The notes below the pieces were generated by a model. It was not told the DNA's origin. It saw only the letters and a program-made list of their open reading frames with translations, and ran no database searches. Positions 35,360 to 45,158 of a stretch of 64,000 bases of DNA are shown piece by piece. Positions within the stretch are counted from its first letter, which is position 1. Each line of letters starts with the position of its first letter. A program made the position numbers and the translations under genes. Location of the stretch: positions 124,001 to 188,000 of the forward strand of contig NZ_JGZR01000001.1 of NCBI RefSeq assembly GCF_000741775.1, given 5' to 3'. Origin of the DNA: Bifidobacterium subtile. Lineage in GTDB: Bacteria > Actinomycetota > Actinomycetes > Actinomycetales > Bifidobacteriaceae.

Positions 35360-36694
35360 GTGAGGACGTTAATCCAGGCCTTCAGGACCAAGGAGCTCAG
35401 GAACAAGATCCTGTTCGTCTTTGGCATGATCATCATCTACCGCATCGGTTCGTTCATCCCCACGCCCGGGGTGGATTACAAAGTGGTGCGCCAGTGCGTC
35501 GCCACGCTGTCCTCGAACCAGGAGAACTTCATAGGCCTGGTGAATCTGTTCTCCGGCGGCGCGATGCTCCAGCTGTCGATCTTCGCGCTCGGCGTGATGC
35601 CCTACATCACCGCATCCATCGTGATTCAGCTGCTGCGCGTCGTCATTCCGCGCTTTGAGGCGCTGCATAAGGAAGGCCAGTCCGGCGAGGCGAAGCTCAC
35701 CCAGTACACGCGTTACCTGACCATCGGCCTGGCCGTGCTGCAGTCCACCACGATTCTGGTCACCGCCCGCTCCGGCGCGCTGTTCAACTACCAGTGCTCG
35801 CAGGTCATCCCGAACGGCTCGGTGTGGAACCTGGTCGTCATGGTGCTGGTCATGACCGGCGGCACTGGCCTGATCATGTGGATGGCCGAGCTCATCACCG
35901 AGAAGGGCATCGGACAGGGCATGTCCGTGCTCATCTTCATGTCGATCTGCTCCGGCTTCCTGCCGCAGCTGTGGGAGATCGGCTGGGGCACCAACGGCAC
36001 GAACGGCGACTGGACCAAGTTCGGCATCGTCACCGCGGTGCTGCTGGTCATCCTCATCTTCGTGGACTTCGTGGAACTGTGCCAGCGCCGCATCCCGGTG
36101 CAGTACACCCGGCGCATGATCGGGCGCAAGATGTACGGCGGCTCCTCGACGTACTTGCCGCTGAAGATCAATATGAGCGGCGTCATCCCGCCGATCTTCG
36201 CCTCCTCGATTCTCGCCATCCCCACGCTGATCGCGCAGTTCGGCAAAACCGACCAATCCTGGGTCAAGTGGATCAACGGGAATCTGGCCAATACCACTTC
36301 CATCTGGTACATCGGCCTGTATTCGCTCATGATCGTCTTCTTCTGCTTCTTCTACACCGCGATCACCTTCAACCCGGACGAGACCGCCGACAATATGAAG
36401 CAGTACGGCGGATTCATCCCCGGCATCCGCGCCGGCAGCTCCACAAGCCGCTACCTGAGCTACGTGATGAACCGGCTTAATACGGTCGGCGCCGTGTATC
36501 TGCTCTTCGTGGCACTCATTCCGACGGTGCTGATCATGGCTATGAACCTGAATGCCAAGCTGCCCTTCGGCGGCACGACGATTCTAATTATCGCCGGCGT
36601 CGGACTGGACACCTTGCGCCAGGCCAAGGCGCAGACCGAGCAGTTCCAATACACCGGATTCCTCTTCGAGAACACCGATCACAAAGAGGGCTGA
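35360..36694 (+). CDS. secY: Protein translocase subunit SecY
   Basis: A 444-aa channel protein of the Sec translocon with about ten membrane helices. Signatures: the first, around residues 75-95, includes FALGVMPYITASIVIQLL. Later come GGTGLIMWMAELITEKGIG and the C-terminal RQAKAQTEQFQYTGFL. Start GTG 35360 follows GGAAGGAAA. Followed by adk after 139 nt. It exports secreted and membrane proteins. Confidence 0.98.
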   Translation: MRTLIQAFRTKELRNKILFVFGMIIIYRIGSFIPTPGVDYKVVRQCVATLSSNQENFIGLVNLFSGGAMLQLSIFALGVMPYITASIVIQLLRVVIPRFEALHKEGQSGEAKLTQYTRYLTIGLAVLQSTTILVTARSGALFNYQCSQVIPNGSVWNLVVMVLVMTGGTGLIMWMAELITEKGIGQGMSVLIFMSICSGFLPQLWEIGWGTNGTNGDWTKFGIVTAVLLVILIFVDFVELCQRRIPVQYTRRMIGRKMYGGSSTYLPLKINMSGVIPPIFASSILAIPTLIAQFGKTDQSWVKWINGNLANTTSIWYIGLYSLMIVFFCFFYTAITFNPDETADNMKQYGGFIPGIRAGSSTSRYLSYVMNRLNTVGAVYLLFVALIPTVLIMAMNLNAKLPFGGTTILIIAGVGLDTLRQAKAQTEQFQYTGFLFENTDHKEG

Positions 36695-36833
36695 CAGCGA
36701 AGGCTGACCGCTGCGAGAGGCTTCGCCTTTCACAAGCCGACTAGGGGTTTGCCGGGATGCGCTTCGCTCATCGCGGCTTCGGCTCCGCTGCAAAATCCGG
36801 AACAACAAACACACATCAAGCAAAGGATATGAT

Positions 36834-37394
36834 ATGCGACTGCTGATTATGGGCCCGCAGGGCGTAGGCAAGGGCACTCAGGCCGCGCTGCTGAGCGAGC
36901 ACTACGGCATCCCGGCCATTTCCACCGGTGATATCTTCCGCTACAACATCAAGAACCAGACCGCGCTCGGCAAGGAAGCCCAGTCCTACACGGACAAGGG
37001 CGAGCTGGTGCCCGACGAGGTGACCAACCGCATCGTCAAGGACCGCTTGGCGCAGGACGACGCCAAGAACGGCTGGATCCTCGACGGCTACCCGCGCAAC
37101 GCCGCCCAGGTGCAGGCGCTGGACGAGATGCTGGCAGAGATCGGCACGCCGCTCGACTATGCGGTCGCGCTCGAAGCCGACCACGATGTGCTCATGGAGC
37201 GCATGCGCAAGCGCGCCGAGCAGGAAGGCCGCGCCGACGACACACCCGAGGCGATCGCGGAGCGACTCGCGATCTACGAGCGCGAGACCGCGCCGCTGAT
37301 CGACATCTACAAGAGCCGCGAGCAGCTGGTCACGGTCAACGGTGTCGGCGACATCGCGCAGATCAACGCCAAGATCGTTGAGTTGCTTGGCTGA
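36834..37394 (+). CDS. adk: Adenylate kinase (short type)
   Basis: 186 aa. Catalyses ATP + AMP to 2 ADP. P-loop GPQGVGKGTQA (7-17), AMP-binding AISTGDIFR, and the signature GWILDGYPRNAAQ. The zinc/LID insertion of long forms is absent, as usual in actinobacteria. AAGGATATG lies just upstream. Confidence 0.97.
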   Translation: MRLLIMGPQGVGKGTQAALLSEHYGIPAISTGDIFRYNIKNQTALGKEAQSYTDKGELVPDEVTNRIVKDRLAQDDAKNGWILDGYPRNAAQVQALDEMLAEIGTPLDYAVALEADHDVLMERMRKRAEQEGRADDTPEAIAERLAIYERETAPLIDIYKSREQLVTVNGVGDIAQINAKIVELLG

Positions 37395-37426
37395 CTGCAG
37401 CCGGTTTTTTATATAGCACTGCAACT

Positions 37427-37475
37427 GCAAAACGGGAGACACGACACGCCGAGCGTGCCATGTCTTCCGTTTTGC
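37427..37475 (+). terminator. Hairpin between adk and infA
   Basis: GCAAAACGGGAGACA (37427-37441) pairs with TGTCTTCCGTTTTGC (37461-37475) with one G-U pair. The inner ACACG/CGTG extends it. Probable end of the secY-adk unit. Confidence 0.6.
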
Positions 37476-37545
37476 TGTATGCTTTGAATTTGGTGTGTTT
37501 TCGCAACACCCATAAGTAAGCAAGCCAAAGAACGGATTGAGGCTC

Positions 37546-37764
37546 ATGGCAAAAGACGGTGTGATTGAAGTCGAAGGACAGGTAGTGGAGGCACTGCCGA
37601 ACGCGATGTTTCGCGTTGAACTCGAGAACAAGCATATCGTGCTCGCCACCATCTCAGGCAAAATGCGGAAGAACTACATTCGCATCCTGCCGCAGGATCG
37701 TGTGGTTTTGGAAATGAGCCCGTATGATCTCAACCGCGGTCGTATTACGTACCGTTACAAGTAA
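37546..37764 (+). CDS. infA: Translation initiation factor IF-1
   Basis: 72 aa. An OB-fold factor that blocks the A site during initiation. Sequence [20 protein letters not shown] and the ending [15 protein letters not shown] are characteristic. Start ATG 37546 has a weak GAGG. rpmJ starts 23 nt downstream. Confidence 0.98.
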   Translation: MAKDGVIEVEGQVVEALPNAMFRVELENKHIVLATISGKMRKNYIRILPQDRVVLEMSPYDLNRGRITYRYK

Positions 37765-37787
37765 CTGTACACAGCAAAAGGAAAACC

Positions 37788-37901
37788 ATGAAGGTCAGCC
37801 CTAGCGTGAAGAAGATCTGCGAGAATTGCCGCGTGATCCGTCGTCACGGTCGCGTCATGGTGATCTGCTCCAACCCGCGCCATAAGCAGCGTCAAGGCTG
37901 A
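37788..37901 (+). CDS. rpmJ: 50S ribosomal protein L36, zinc-binding form
   Basis: 37 aa starting [19 protein letters not shown]. Zinc ligands C11, C14, C27 and H32 are all present. AAAAGGAAAA lies just upstream of ATG 37788. The position between infA and rpsM is conserved. Confidence 0.97.
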   Translation: MKVSPSVKKICENCRVIRRHGRVMVICSNPRHKQRQG

Positions 37902-38031
37902 GCAATCCCAGCGACAACCAAATAATACGCTAAGTCGCAGCACTTCGCAGTGCTGAACCCCGGGTACGCAGGCTCGGGCCGGGAAACCGGATGACTTGGT
38001 GCAAGACCTGCGGAAAACAGAAGGAATCGCA

Positions 38032-38409
38032 ATGGCACGTCTTGCCGGAGTCGACATCCCCAATGAGAAGCGCATCGAGATCGCCCTCACCTATATCTTT
38101 GGTGTAGGCCGCACTCGTGCGAAGGAAACCCTCGCCGCCACGGATATCAATCCTGATACGCGCGTGAAGGATTTGACGGATGAGCAGCTGATTACGCTGC
38201 GCGACTATCTTGAGTCCAACTACAAGATCGAAGGTGATCTGCGTCGCGAGGTCGATGCGGATATCCGTCGCAAGATTCAAATCAATTGCTACCAAGGCCA
38301 GCGTCATCGTAGGGGACTTCCTGTGCGCGGACAGCGCACCAAGACCAACGCACGCACCCGCAAGGGCCCGAAGCGCACGGTCGCCGGGAAGAAGAAGGCC
38401 ACCAAGTAG
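38032..38409 (+). CDS. rpsM: 30S ribosomal protein S13
   Basis: 125 aa. S13 contacts P-site tRNA and forms an intersubunit bridge. It starts [20 protein letters not shown]; the C-terminus holds [23 protein letters not shown] 38032 is chosen over 37996; AAGGAA lies upstream. First gene of the alpha segment. The 87-nt gap to rpsK holds no gene. Confidence 0.98.
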   Translation: MARLAGVDIPNEKRIEIALTYIFGVGRTRAKETLAATDINPDTRVKDLTDEQLITLRDYLESNYKIEGDLRREVDADIRRKIQINCYQGQRHRRGLPVRGQRTKTNARTRKGPKRTVAGKKKATK

Positions 38410-38496
38410 TCGGTGGCATGATTCGGGCCACGAGAAGCTTCACGCGTCTCATCGTCCGAACAACCAAATAGTTCGTTACAAGGAAACGAGGGTCAG

Positions 38497-38895
38497 TTGG
38501 CAGCTCAAAAGCAAGCCACGCGCAAGCCGCGTCGCCGGGACCGCAAGTCGGTGCCGGTCGGGCAGGCGCATATCAAGTCCACATTCAACAACACGATCAT
38601 CTCGATCACCGATCCGTCCGGGGCCGTCGTGTCCTGGGCTTCCGGTGGCGATGTCGGTTTCAAGGGCTCACGCAAGTCCACGCCGTACGCCGCAGGCATG
38701 GCTGCGGAATCCGCAGCTCGCAAGGCGATGGAGCACGGCGTCAAGAAGGTTGACGTCTTCGTGAAGGGTCCCGGCTCCGGCCGCGAGACCGCTATCCGCT
38801 CCCTGCAGTCCGCAGGTCTTGAGGTCGGCTCCATCACCGACGTCACCCCGCAGGCACACAACGGTGTCCGCCCCCCCAAGCGCCGTCGCGTCTGA
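38497..38895 (+). CDS. rpsK: 30S ribosomal protein S11
   Basis: 132 aa. Platform protein near the E site. Signature around [19 protein letters not shown] and the ending RPPKRRRV. It begins with a rare TTG start codon (38497) after AAGGAAACGAGGG, a possible brake on its translation. Confidence 0.97.
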   Translation: MAAQKQATRKPRRRDRKSVPVGQAHIKSTFNNTIISITDPSGAVVSWASGGDVGFKGSRKSTPYAAGMAAESAARKAMEHGVKKVDVFVKGPGSGRETAIRSLQSAGLEVGSITDVTPQAHNGVRPPKRRRV

Positions 38896-38973
38896 GCACT
38901 CAAGAATCCATCCATCCAACCCGCCTATGGCCGGTGAGTGCACCACCGATCAGAAGCTGAAAGGATAACTATA

Positions 38974-39969
38974 GTGCTTATCGCACAGCGTCCGACATTA
39001 ACTGAGGAATCACTGAATCCGCAGCGTTCCCGCTTTGTCATCGAGCCGCTTGAGCCTGGCTTCGGTTATACGCTCGGCAATTCGCTGCGTCGCACGATCC
39101 TGAGCTCCATCCCTGGAGCCGCTGTGACTTCGGTGCGCATCTCCGGTGCCCTGCACGAGTTCACCACTCTGCCTGGCGTCGAGGAGGATGTGACCGAGAT
39201 CCTGCTGAACATCAAGGGCATCGTGCTCACGAGCGAATACGACGAGCCGGTTGTCATGTATCTGCGCAAGAGCGGCAAGGGTGAAGCGCTCGCGGGGGAC
39301 ATCACCCCTCCGGCCGGCGTCACCATCGCCAATCCCGATATGCACATCGCATCGCTTGCGGAAGACGGGGAGCTCGAAATCGAGTTCACCGTCGAGCGCG
39401 GCCGCGGCTACGTGCAGGCGCAGATGAACAAGTCGGATAGCGACGAGATCGGCCGTATTCCGGTCGATTCGATTTATTCCCCGGTGCTCAAGGTGAGCTA
39501 CAAGGTCGAGGCCACACGCGTGGAACAGCGCACGGACTTTGACAAGCTCATCCTCGACGTGGAAACCAAGCCGGCTATCTCGCCTCGCGATGCCGTGGCA
39601 TCCGCAGGCTCGACGCTGGTGGAGCTCTTCGGCCTGTGCCGCGAGCTCAACACGCAGGCGGAGGGCGTCGAAATCGGCCCCGCACCGGTTGCCGAAGAGT
39701 CGAATCCGGAGATGGCCGTGCCGATCGAGGATCTCAACCTCACGCAGCGCAGCTACAACTGCCTCAAGCGCGAAGGGATCCACACCATCGGCGAGCTGGT
39801 CGCCCACACGGAGCAGGATCTGCTGGACATCCGCAATTTCGGTATGAAATCGATCGATGAGGTCGAGGAGAAGCTGCAGACGCTCGGTCTGTCGCTCAAG
39901 GCCTCGCCGTTGGGATTCGATACCAACAACCTTGAAGGGGGCACGTTCTTCTCGCCGGAAGACGAGTGA
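38974..39969 (+). CDS. rpoA: RNA polymerase alpha subunit
   Basis: 331 aa. The N-terminal domain dimerises and assembles the core enzyme ([20 protein letters not shown]). The C-terminal domain binds UP elements and activators ([20 protein letters not shown]). Start GTG 38974 with AAAGGATAACT upstream. rpsD, present before rpoA in many bacteria, is missing here, leaving rpsK-rpoA-rplQ. Confidence 0.98.
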   Translation: MLIAQRPTLTEESLNPQRSRFVIEPLEPGFGYTLGNSLRRTILSSIPGAAVTSVRISGALHEFTTLPGVEEDVTEILLNIKGIVLTSEYDEPVVMYLRKSGKGEALAGDITPPAGVTIANPDMHIASLAEDGELEIEFTVERGRGYVQAQMNKSDSDEIGRIPVDSIYSPVLKVSYKVEATRVEQRTDFDKLILDVETKPAISPRDAVASAGSTLVELFGLCRELNTQAEGVEIGPAPVAEESNPEMAVPIEDLNLTQRSYNCLKREGIHTIGELVAHTEQDLLDIRNFGMKSIDEVEEKLQTLGLSLKASPLGFDTNNLEGGTFFSPEDE

Positions 39970-40052
39970 CGCGCAGCCATTCATCAAACCGCCGTCGGGT
40001 CCGGACGTTCGGGCAGCTGCCCACCTGGACCCTATGGCAATAAGGAGTAATA

Positions 40053-40619
40053 ATGCCTACACCCAAGAAGGGCCCGCGCCTGGCTTCGAGCCCCGCGCAT
40101 GAGCGCTTGATGCTCGCGAACATGGCGACCAGCCTGTTCGCCAACGGCCGCATCAAGACCACGCTGCCCAAGGCCAAGCGTCTGCGTCCGCTGGTCGAGC
40201 GCCTGATCAGCTTCGCCAAGCGCGGCGATCTGCACTCGCGTCGTCGCGTGATGCGCGTGATTCGCAACAAGTCCATCGTCCACAAGCTCTTCACCGAGAT
40301 CGCCGAGCAGATGGAACAGCGCGAAGGCGGCTACACCCGCATCATCCGCGTCGCTCCGCGCAAGGGCGATGCCGCGCCGCAGGCCATCATCGAGCTCGTC
40401 ACCGAGCCGGTGAGCCCCAAGCAGGCCGTCGTGAAGGAAGCCGAAGCCGCAGCCAAGACCGCTGCCGCTGCTGACGCCGAGGTCTCTGAGCAGGCCGTCG
40501 CGGATGCCTCAGCCACTGCCACCGAGCAGGCTGTCGAAGCCGATAAGGCCAACGCAGAGGCTGTCGTTGCCGAAGACAAGGCTACTGAAGCCGAGGCCGC
40601 TGCCGCTACTGAGGAGTGA
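40053..40619 (+). CDS. rplQ: 50S ribosomal protein L17 with long acidic tail
   Basis: 188 aa against about 120 in most bacteria. The core ([20 protein letters not shown] to IELVTEP) ends near residue 118. About 70 residues rich in Ala, Glu and Val follow, likely disordered and exposed. It closes the superoperon and is followed by a strong terminator. Confidence 0.97.
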   Translation: MPTPKKGPRLASSPAHERLMLANMATSLFANGRIKTTLPKAKRLRPLVERLISFAKRGDLHSRRRVMRVIRNKSIVHKLFTEIAEQMEQREGGYTRIIRVAPRKGDAAPQAIIELVTEPVSPKQAVVKEAEAAAKTAAAADAEVSEQAVADASATATEQAVEADKANAEAVVAEDKATEAEAAAATEE

Positions 40620-40663
40620 GCGACTGAAGGTCTGACGGCCTTCTGACAGCTTTCCCTAGCACT

Positions 40664-40714
40664 GAAAACCGGTTGGTCGAAGTCACTATGACTCCGACCA
40701 ACCGGTTTTCTTTA
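40664..40714 (+). terminator. Terminator of the ribosomal superoperon
   Basis: GAAAACCGGTTGGTCG (40664-40679) pairs with 40695-40710, inner AGTCA/TGACT, then TTTAT. Confidence 0.9.
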
Positions 40715-40722
40715 TAAGGCGA

Positions 40723-40728
40723 TAGAGT
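40723..40728 (+). promoter_or_regulatory. -10 box for a likely leaderless rsmD transcript
   Basis: TAGAGT followed by 7 nt and the rsmD ATG. No Shine-Dalgarno sequence. Confidence 0.45.
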
Positions 40729-40735
40729 ACGAAGC

Positions 40736-41308
40736 ATGCGTGTTATTGCTGGACGATTCAAGGGCATGACCCTGCCCGCCGCCAAAACCGGAACGCGGCC
40801 GACAACCGACCGAACCAAGGAGGCGCTGTTCTCCCGGCTGGATGCGCTTGGCCTGATTGAGGATGCACGGGTCCTTGACCTGTTCGCCGGCACCGGCGCA
40901 CTCGGCATCGAGGCCTTGTCCCGCGGCGCACGGGAGCTAGTGGCCGTGGAATCCGCCGGCCCTGCGGCGGCATTGCTGACGAAGACGCTGGGGTCTTTGC
41001 ACCATCAGCACGAATGGCAGCCGGGCATGTCGGCCCGGGCAATGCGTCGTCGCGCCGAGCGATTCGTGGCTGACTACGCCGGAGCGCCCTTCGAGCTGAT
41101 TCTCATCGACCCGCCGTATGCCTTCGCGACCAATGAATGCGAGGAGCTGCTTACGGCGCTGGCCTCGGGCGAGGCGACCGATGATAGCAGCACCATTATT
41201 CTGGAACGCTCCACACGCTCGCAGGCCCCTCAGCCGCAGGAGAGCTGGGGCATCACCGACCAGCGGCATTACGGCGAAACCGCAGTATTCTTCATCGAGC
41301 CGGAGTGA
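40736..41308 (+). CDS. rsmD: 16S rRNA (guanine-966 N2) methyltransferase RsmD
   Basis: 190 aa. It starts MRVIAGRFKGMTLPA and has RPTTDRTKEALFSRL, the SAM-binding LDLFAGTGALGIEALSRGA and catalytic motif DPPYAF. It methylates a base of the 30S head after assembly. It often neighbours coaD in other bacteria, but no coaD is seen here. Confidence 0.93.
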   Translation: MRVIAGRFKGMTLPAAKTGTRPTTDRTKEALFSRLDALGLIEDARVLDLFAGTGALGIEALSRGARELVAVESAGPAAALLTKTLGSLHHQHEWQPGMSARAMRRRAERFVADYAGAPFELILIDPPYAFATNECEELLTALASGEATDDSSTIILERSTRSQAPQPQESWGITDQRHYGETAVFFIEPE

Positions 41309-41522
41309 CGCGGAGATGCTGGTAGGAGGGTGGACGGCATGTGCCGCTGGCATCCGCAGGGCGGAAGGTGCCGAGTCCGCTCTAGCAGATTCGAAAGTGC
41401 AATTCAAAAGTGCAGGGTCGAGGGTGCCGAAAGTGCAGTCGGCACTGCATGGCTGACGATGCAGAGTCGAAAGTCGCCAGACCACACACGGATAGCCACG
41501 AGGAACCTAGGGGCAGCAAACC
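41309..41522. other. rsmD-trmD intergenic region
   Basis: No gene. Degenerate direct repeats of AAAGTGCA (near 41394, 41407 and 41429) and a CAGTCGGCACTG-type inverted repeat lie between converging genes. Confidence 0.35.
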
Positions 41523-42566
41523 CTAAGCGACGTGCCGCGGATGCGCCCCCGACACCTCCCAGCCGAGCGCCATCAGGGTTTTGCGATCGAATTTGTCGAG
41601 CTGCTGGCAGTCAAGCGCCTCAATGAGATCCGGCCGGATCTCGCTGGTGCGTTGCAGCGCCTCATTGCGGCGGAAGCGATCGACTTTGCCGTGGTCGCCG
41701 CTGAGCAGGACATCCGGTACTTCCAAGGAACGCCAGGCCGCAGGTTTGGTGTATTGGCGGTGTTCGAGCAGAGCGTTGCCGCCGGTGTAGGACTCCTCCA
41801 CGATGGACTCGGGATTGCCCATGAAGCCCGGCAGCAGCCGTGTGATCGCCTCAAGCATTACCGACACGGCCACTTCGCCGCCGTTGAGCACGTAGTCGCC
41901 AATCGAATACTCTCGCACGTCGACGCCCTGCGCACGATAATGATCGGGGATGCGGGCATCGTAGCCCTCGTAGCGGCCGCATCCGAAGATCAGCCGATCG
42001 GCGTGCGAAAGCTCGGTGGCGTCGCGCTGGGTGAATAGCGGCGCCGAAGGATTGGGGAAGATGAGGACGGTGCCATGTGCATCGGTGCCATGTGCGTCGG
42101 CGGAGTTTCCGGGCGCAATGGCGTCCTCCGATATGACGGCGCCATCGAGTGTTGCGGCCTCGCCAGGCATGACGGGGCGATCCGAAGTGCCGATGTCATT
42201 CACGGTGTCTGTTGGATGCGGTGCAGATCCACCGTTGGTCAGGGCAACGGATCCCGCACTGTCCGGTTCATGCCGGCCGATAGGGTCTGTGCCAGCTGCT
42301 TCGCCCGGGTTGGCATCACCGTCATAGGCGTCGCCACGCAGCCCCAGCAGCTCGTCAAGGCACTCGCCCCAGACCTCCGGCTTCATCACCATGCCGGCCC
42401 CGCCGCCCACCGGCGTATCATCCACCGAATGGTGCACGTCGTGGGTCCAGTCGCGCAGATTGTGCGCAGCCACATGCACTAAACCGTTTTCCTGGGCCTT
42501 GCCGAGCAGAGAGAGCCTGAGCACGTCGAAATATTCGGGGAACACGCTGACGATATCGATATTCAT
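41523..42566 (-). CDS. trmD: tRNA (guanine-37 N1) methyltransferase TrmD with internal insertion
   Basis: 347 aa. A SPOUT enzyme methylating G37 next to the anticodon to prevent frameshifting. It starts [16 protein letters not shown] and carries [32 protein letters not shown] and [11 protein letters not shown], which form the trefoil-knot SAM site. About 80 residues (81-164), rich in Gly, Ala, Asp and Ser, are inserted between the N-terminal part and the knot where most TrmDs have a short connection. The ATG at 42566 fits the family start; no strong ribosome-binding site. Normally directly behind rimM, here it is separated from it by about 4.4 kb. Confidence 0.95.
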   Translation of the reverse strand: MNIDIVSVFPEYFDVLRLSLLGKAQENGLVHVAAHNLRDWTHDVHHSVDDTPVGGGAGMVMKPEVWGECLDELLGLRGDAYDGDANPGEAAGTDPIGRHEPDSAGSVALTNGGSAPHPTDTVNDIGTSDRPVMPGEAATLDGAVISEDAIAPGNSADAHGTDAHGTVLIFPNPSAPLFTQRDATELSHADRLIFGCGRYEGYDARIPDHYRAQGVDVREYSIGDYVLNGGEVAVSVMLEAITRLLPGFMGNPESIVEESYTGGNALLEHRQYTKPAAWRSLEVPDVLLSGDHGKVDRFRRNEALQRTSEIRPDLIEALDCQQLDKFDRKTLMALGWEVSGAHPRHVA

Positions 42567-42842
42567 AAGGTACAAGACTACCTGCAGCCCGGATGGTTGC
42601 ATACGGCCGGTGCCGACGCGGCTTTCGTCATGCCAGCGCTGTCGTGAGTTCCTGTGTGTCGTAAGTGGCAGTACCAACGCTAATCGATATATATGGCGCA
42701 CTGTCTGCCGCTCCACGTGCTTTGCATCATATATGCTTCGGAAGGCGGGTCGGCATCCCCGATGATGCACTGCGGCTATAGAAGATATAGAAAGCACAGA
42801 GCTTGTTGCACATCGCAGTGATGAGGTGATGCGGCAATGTCA

Positions 42843-43868
42843 TCAGCGCTCAGCAGCGTTCGTCAGTTGCCCGCTATCATCCGCAGGGGAATGGATGCCG
42901 GCGCTCTGACGCATCTGCCAGAGAGTTGCGCACACTTCGCGGCTCTGCCTAAGCCAGCGTAAATATCGCGATTGATTCGCCGGTTCATCCGGGGCCTGGA
43001 TGACTTCGGTAAAATCGCGCACTTCTTCGCTCATCGGGTTGCCGGTCGCGGATCGGCAGATCTCCTGCACCGTACCGTCGCCTTCCACAAGGCGCACGCT
43101 GCCGAGATCCCCGCCATTGTCGAAGCTGAGAGTTTGACGACCTGCGTATATTTCGGATCCAAACCGAGAGTTGACGGTTTTCGATATGAGAAGGGTGGCA
43201 TCGAAATGCTGATAGTGCAGCACGCCGGTGCCCATTGCATCGGTGCCGGTCGAGAGCAGCAAAGGATGATATTGCGCGGCAAGCGGCGCTCCGAAAAGAG
43301 CTATCGCGTCATACGCCAGATATACCCCCAGATCCTGCAAGGCTCCGCCCGAGAACCGCGCGGTGAAAATGTTCGGTGTCTCTCCTGCGAGGAAAGCGTC
43401 ATATTTCGAGGAGTATTTCATATAAGAGAGGACCGCGCCGCTGATCGCTCCCATATTGCCGACCTGCTGTGCGATGCTGCGGAATGCGTCGGTATGGATA
43501 TGCCGGGCCGCCTCGAAGAAACGCACTCGAGGATGGCGCTGGAGCAGCATCTCGATCTTAGCGAACTCCGCTGGATTCGAGAATGCGGGTTTCTCGACGA
43601 TGACGTTCTTCCCCGCGTCGATGGCCTTGGCCGCCTGGCTGTAATGCATGGAGTTGGGCGAGGCGATGTACACCGTGTCGATCCTCGGGTCCGCGAGGAA
43701 CTCCTCGATATCGCCATACGCCGGATACGCCTCGCCGGAGAGTTTGAATCGCTCCGCGGAATCGCGTGTTCTGGAAAGAACTCCTGCCAGCTGCGCACCC
43801 TGCTGCCGTTGCACCGCGTCAGCGAACTGACGTGATATCCAACCGGTTCCGATAATCCCTATGTGCAT
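42843..43868 (-). CDS. Gfo/Idh/MocA-family oxidoreductase
   Basis: 341 aa. NAD(P)-binding Rossmann start MHIGIIGTGWISRQFADAVQ, then YIASPNSMHYSQAAKAIDAG and the family motif VEKPAFSN (the EKP catalytic lysine). The C-terminal beta-sheet domain binds a sugar or sugar-like substrate. The ATG at 43868 has AAGGAGC 6 nt upstream. Codons upstream (to 43949) translate part of a rimM tail and are not part of it. It is inserted between trmD and rimM, so probably accessory. Substrate unknown. Confidence 0.85.
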   Translation of the reverse strand: MHIGIIGTGWISRQFADAVQRQQGAQLAGVLSRTRDSAERFKLSGEAYPAYGDIEEFLADPRIDTVYIASPNSMHYSQAAKAIDAGKNVIVEKPAFSNPAEFAKIEMLLQRHPRVRFFEAARHIHTDAFRSIAQQVGNMGAISGAVLSYMKYSSKYDAFLAGETPNIFTARFSGGALQDLGVYLAYDAIALFGAPLAAQYHPLLLSTGTDAMGTGVLHYQHFDATLLISKTVNSRFGSEIYAGRQTLSFDNGGDLGSVRLVEGDGTVQEICRSATGNPMSEEVRDFTEVIQAPDEPANQSRYLRWLRQSREVCATLWQMRQSAGIHSPADDSGQLTNAAER

Positions 43869-43909
43869 TATTTCGCTCCTTTGCGCGTGCTGCTCCAGCC
43901 TGTAAGTCG

Positions 43910-43954
43910 GGCCTCCGGGCGGGTCGATGGCGAGCGTTCGCTCGTCCAAGTCGA
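43910..43954 (-). repeat. 45-bp copy of the rimM 3' end
   Basis: 41 of 45 bases match 46946-46990 in the same orientation. Read on the minus strand it encodes LDERTLAIDPPGG against LDGRTLAIDPPGG in RimM. It marks one edge of a segment whose other edge is the intact rimM. Confidence 0.85.
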
Positions 43955-44559
43955 CTGGTCTTCGAGATTCACATAATTGTAACCGGGGAAGAGATTGCGC
44001 GGCGCCGTGGACTTGGCGCCCTGCCGGGTGCCTGCCACTGACCTGATCGGGAACCGTTGCGCGGTTTGCGTCACTCGCCCCGCCAGTATGCGCGGAATCA
44101 TGGCAACCTCCCGTCGTGCGAATTCATCAGCATGCACCATGCTAATTCATCAGCGCATACTGTGCGATTTCATCAGCGGCATTGCCGCGTCCTATTGTTT
44201 CCGGTCTTCGTTACTGCGCACCCTGCTGACCTTTGTGCATCATAAGTGACGGTTGCGCATCAGCGCCGGCGAACCATGCCGAATCGAAGCGCGCCGTTCG
44301 CCAGTCGGTATCCAATGCGTATGTGGAGGCATCCCGCCAATCCGGCAGCAGCGCATAGTTATTTCTGGAACCGATTACTTTGGGATTGCCGACGCGCAGG
44401 AATTTCTCGGTCGCTAGGCGGGTTGTGCCCGGCCCTCGAATGCTTGAGCGCCGCCGCTGTTTTCCTACAAGCGGATTACCTCGGTTTCCGTTGGTTCGAG
44501 CGCTTTTCATTGATAGCCTTGTTATGTCTGATTATCGAATTCGAAAGGGGTGTGCAAAT
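43955..44559. other. Accessory stretch with no intact gene
   Basis: No convincing coding sequence. Two short minus-strand frames could be decayed gene pieces: about 44211-44400, with GNPKVIGSRNNYALLPDWRD, and about 43990-44060, with APRNLFPGYNYVNLEDQ. I do not recognise a family. CATCAGC repeats occur at 44125-44180 and 44260. Confidence 0.35.
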
Positions 44560-44757
44560 ATGAGTGAGTACGATAAGGATGCCGAGGAAAAGAGCCAGGA
44601 TACGGCGAAGGTCAATGGCGTGCCGGTTCAGGATGCGCCGCAGTCCTCTAATCCTGAGACTCCTGCGAATACGGCTTCGCAAGAGGAGAAAGAGGATATC
44701 GACAGTGCGTCCTCCACAGACGATGTTACCTATGACGTGCCGCCGGCCGACCTGTAG
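44560..44757 (+). CDS. Small acidic hydrophilic protein, function unknown
   Basis: 65 aa: MSEYDKDAEEKSQDTAKVNG and on, rich in Asp, Glu, Ser and Thr, with no hydrophobic segment and probably unstructured. GAAAGGGG lies 9 nt before ATG 44560. A strong terminator follows. It is not recognised. It sits in the accessory segment upstream of the LuxR-type regulator. Confidence 0.55.
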   Translation: MSEYDKDAEEKSQDTAKVNGVPVQDAPQSSNPETPANTASQEEKEDIDSASSTDDVTYDVPPADL

Positions 44758-44818
44758 ATAAATGACTACGAGTAAATGAATACGGATCTGCAGGAATAAT
44801 CACCGCATATCACCGCAG

Positions 44819-44857
44819 GAACGGCGTCCATCGCGAAAGATGGACGCCGTTCTTTGT
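44819..44857 (+). terminator. Terminator after the small acidic protein gene
   Basis: GAACGGCGTCCATC (44819-44832), loop GCGAAA, complement 44839-44852, then TTTGTTT. Confidence 0.9.
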
Positions 44858-45158
44858 TTATGGGCAGTTGGGGAATTCAGTGTCCAGATTCACGCTCCGG
44901 GGGAGGCGATGAAAACTTTTGCCAGGCCTGTGTCAACAATGACTATGCCAAGCTGTCGTGGACAGCCTTTCCTCGTACGATTTCACTTTGTCACGCCTTA
45001 TAGACGCGAACCGCTGCGTTCAATGCGAAATGTCGTTCAAATGAAGCGTCTTTTACGGCGCTATCAAGCAGAATCCTAGAAGAGCGGTCAGGTATCGCTG
45101 TGCGACTCGCCCTGAAAGGGTGATTTGAAAGGCGGCGACGGGAGGCTTTCCGCTGGCT
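44858..45158 (+). other. Upstream region of the LuxR-type regulator
   Basis: No supported gene. It contains an in-frame stop (TGA 45126-45128) close before the chosen GTG, so the regulator cannot extend further upstream in this frame. No ATPase-coding remnant is recognisable in the other frames. Confidence 0.4.

Noticed and set aside
44211-44510. 99-codon minus-strand gene in the accessory segment
   Set aside because: No ribosome-binding site and no recognised family; possibly a decayed piece, so it is described only as part of the gap.
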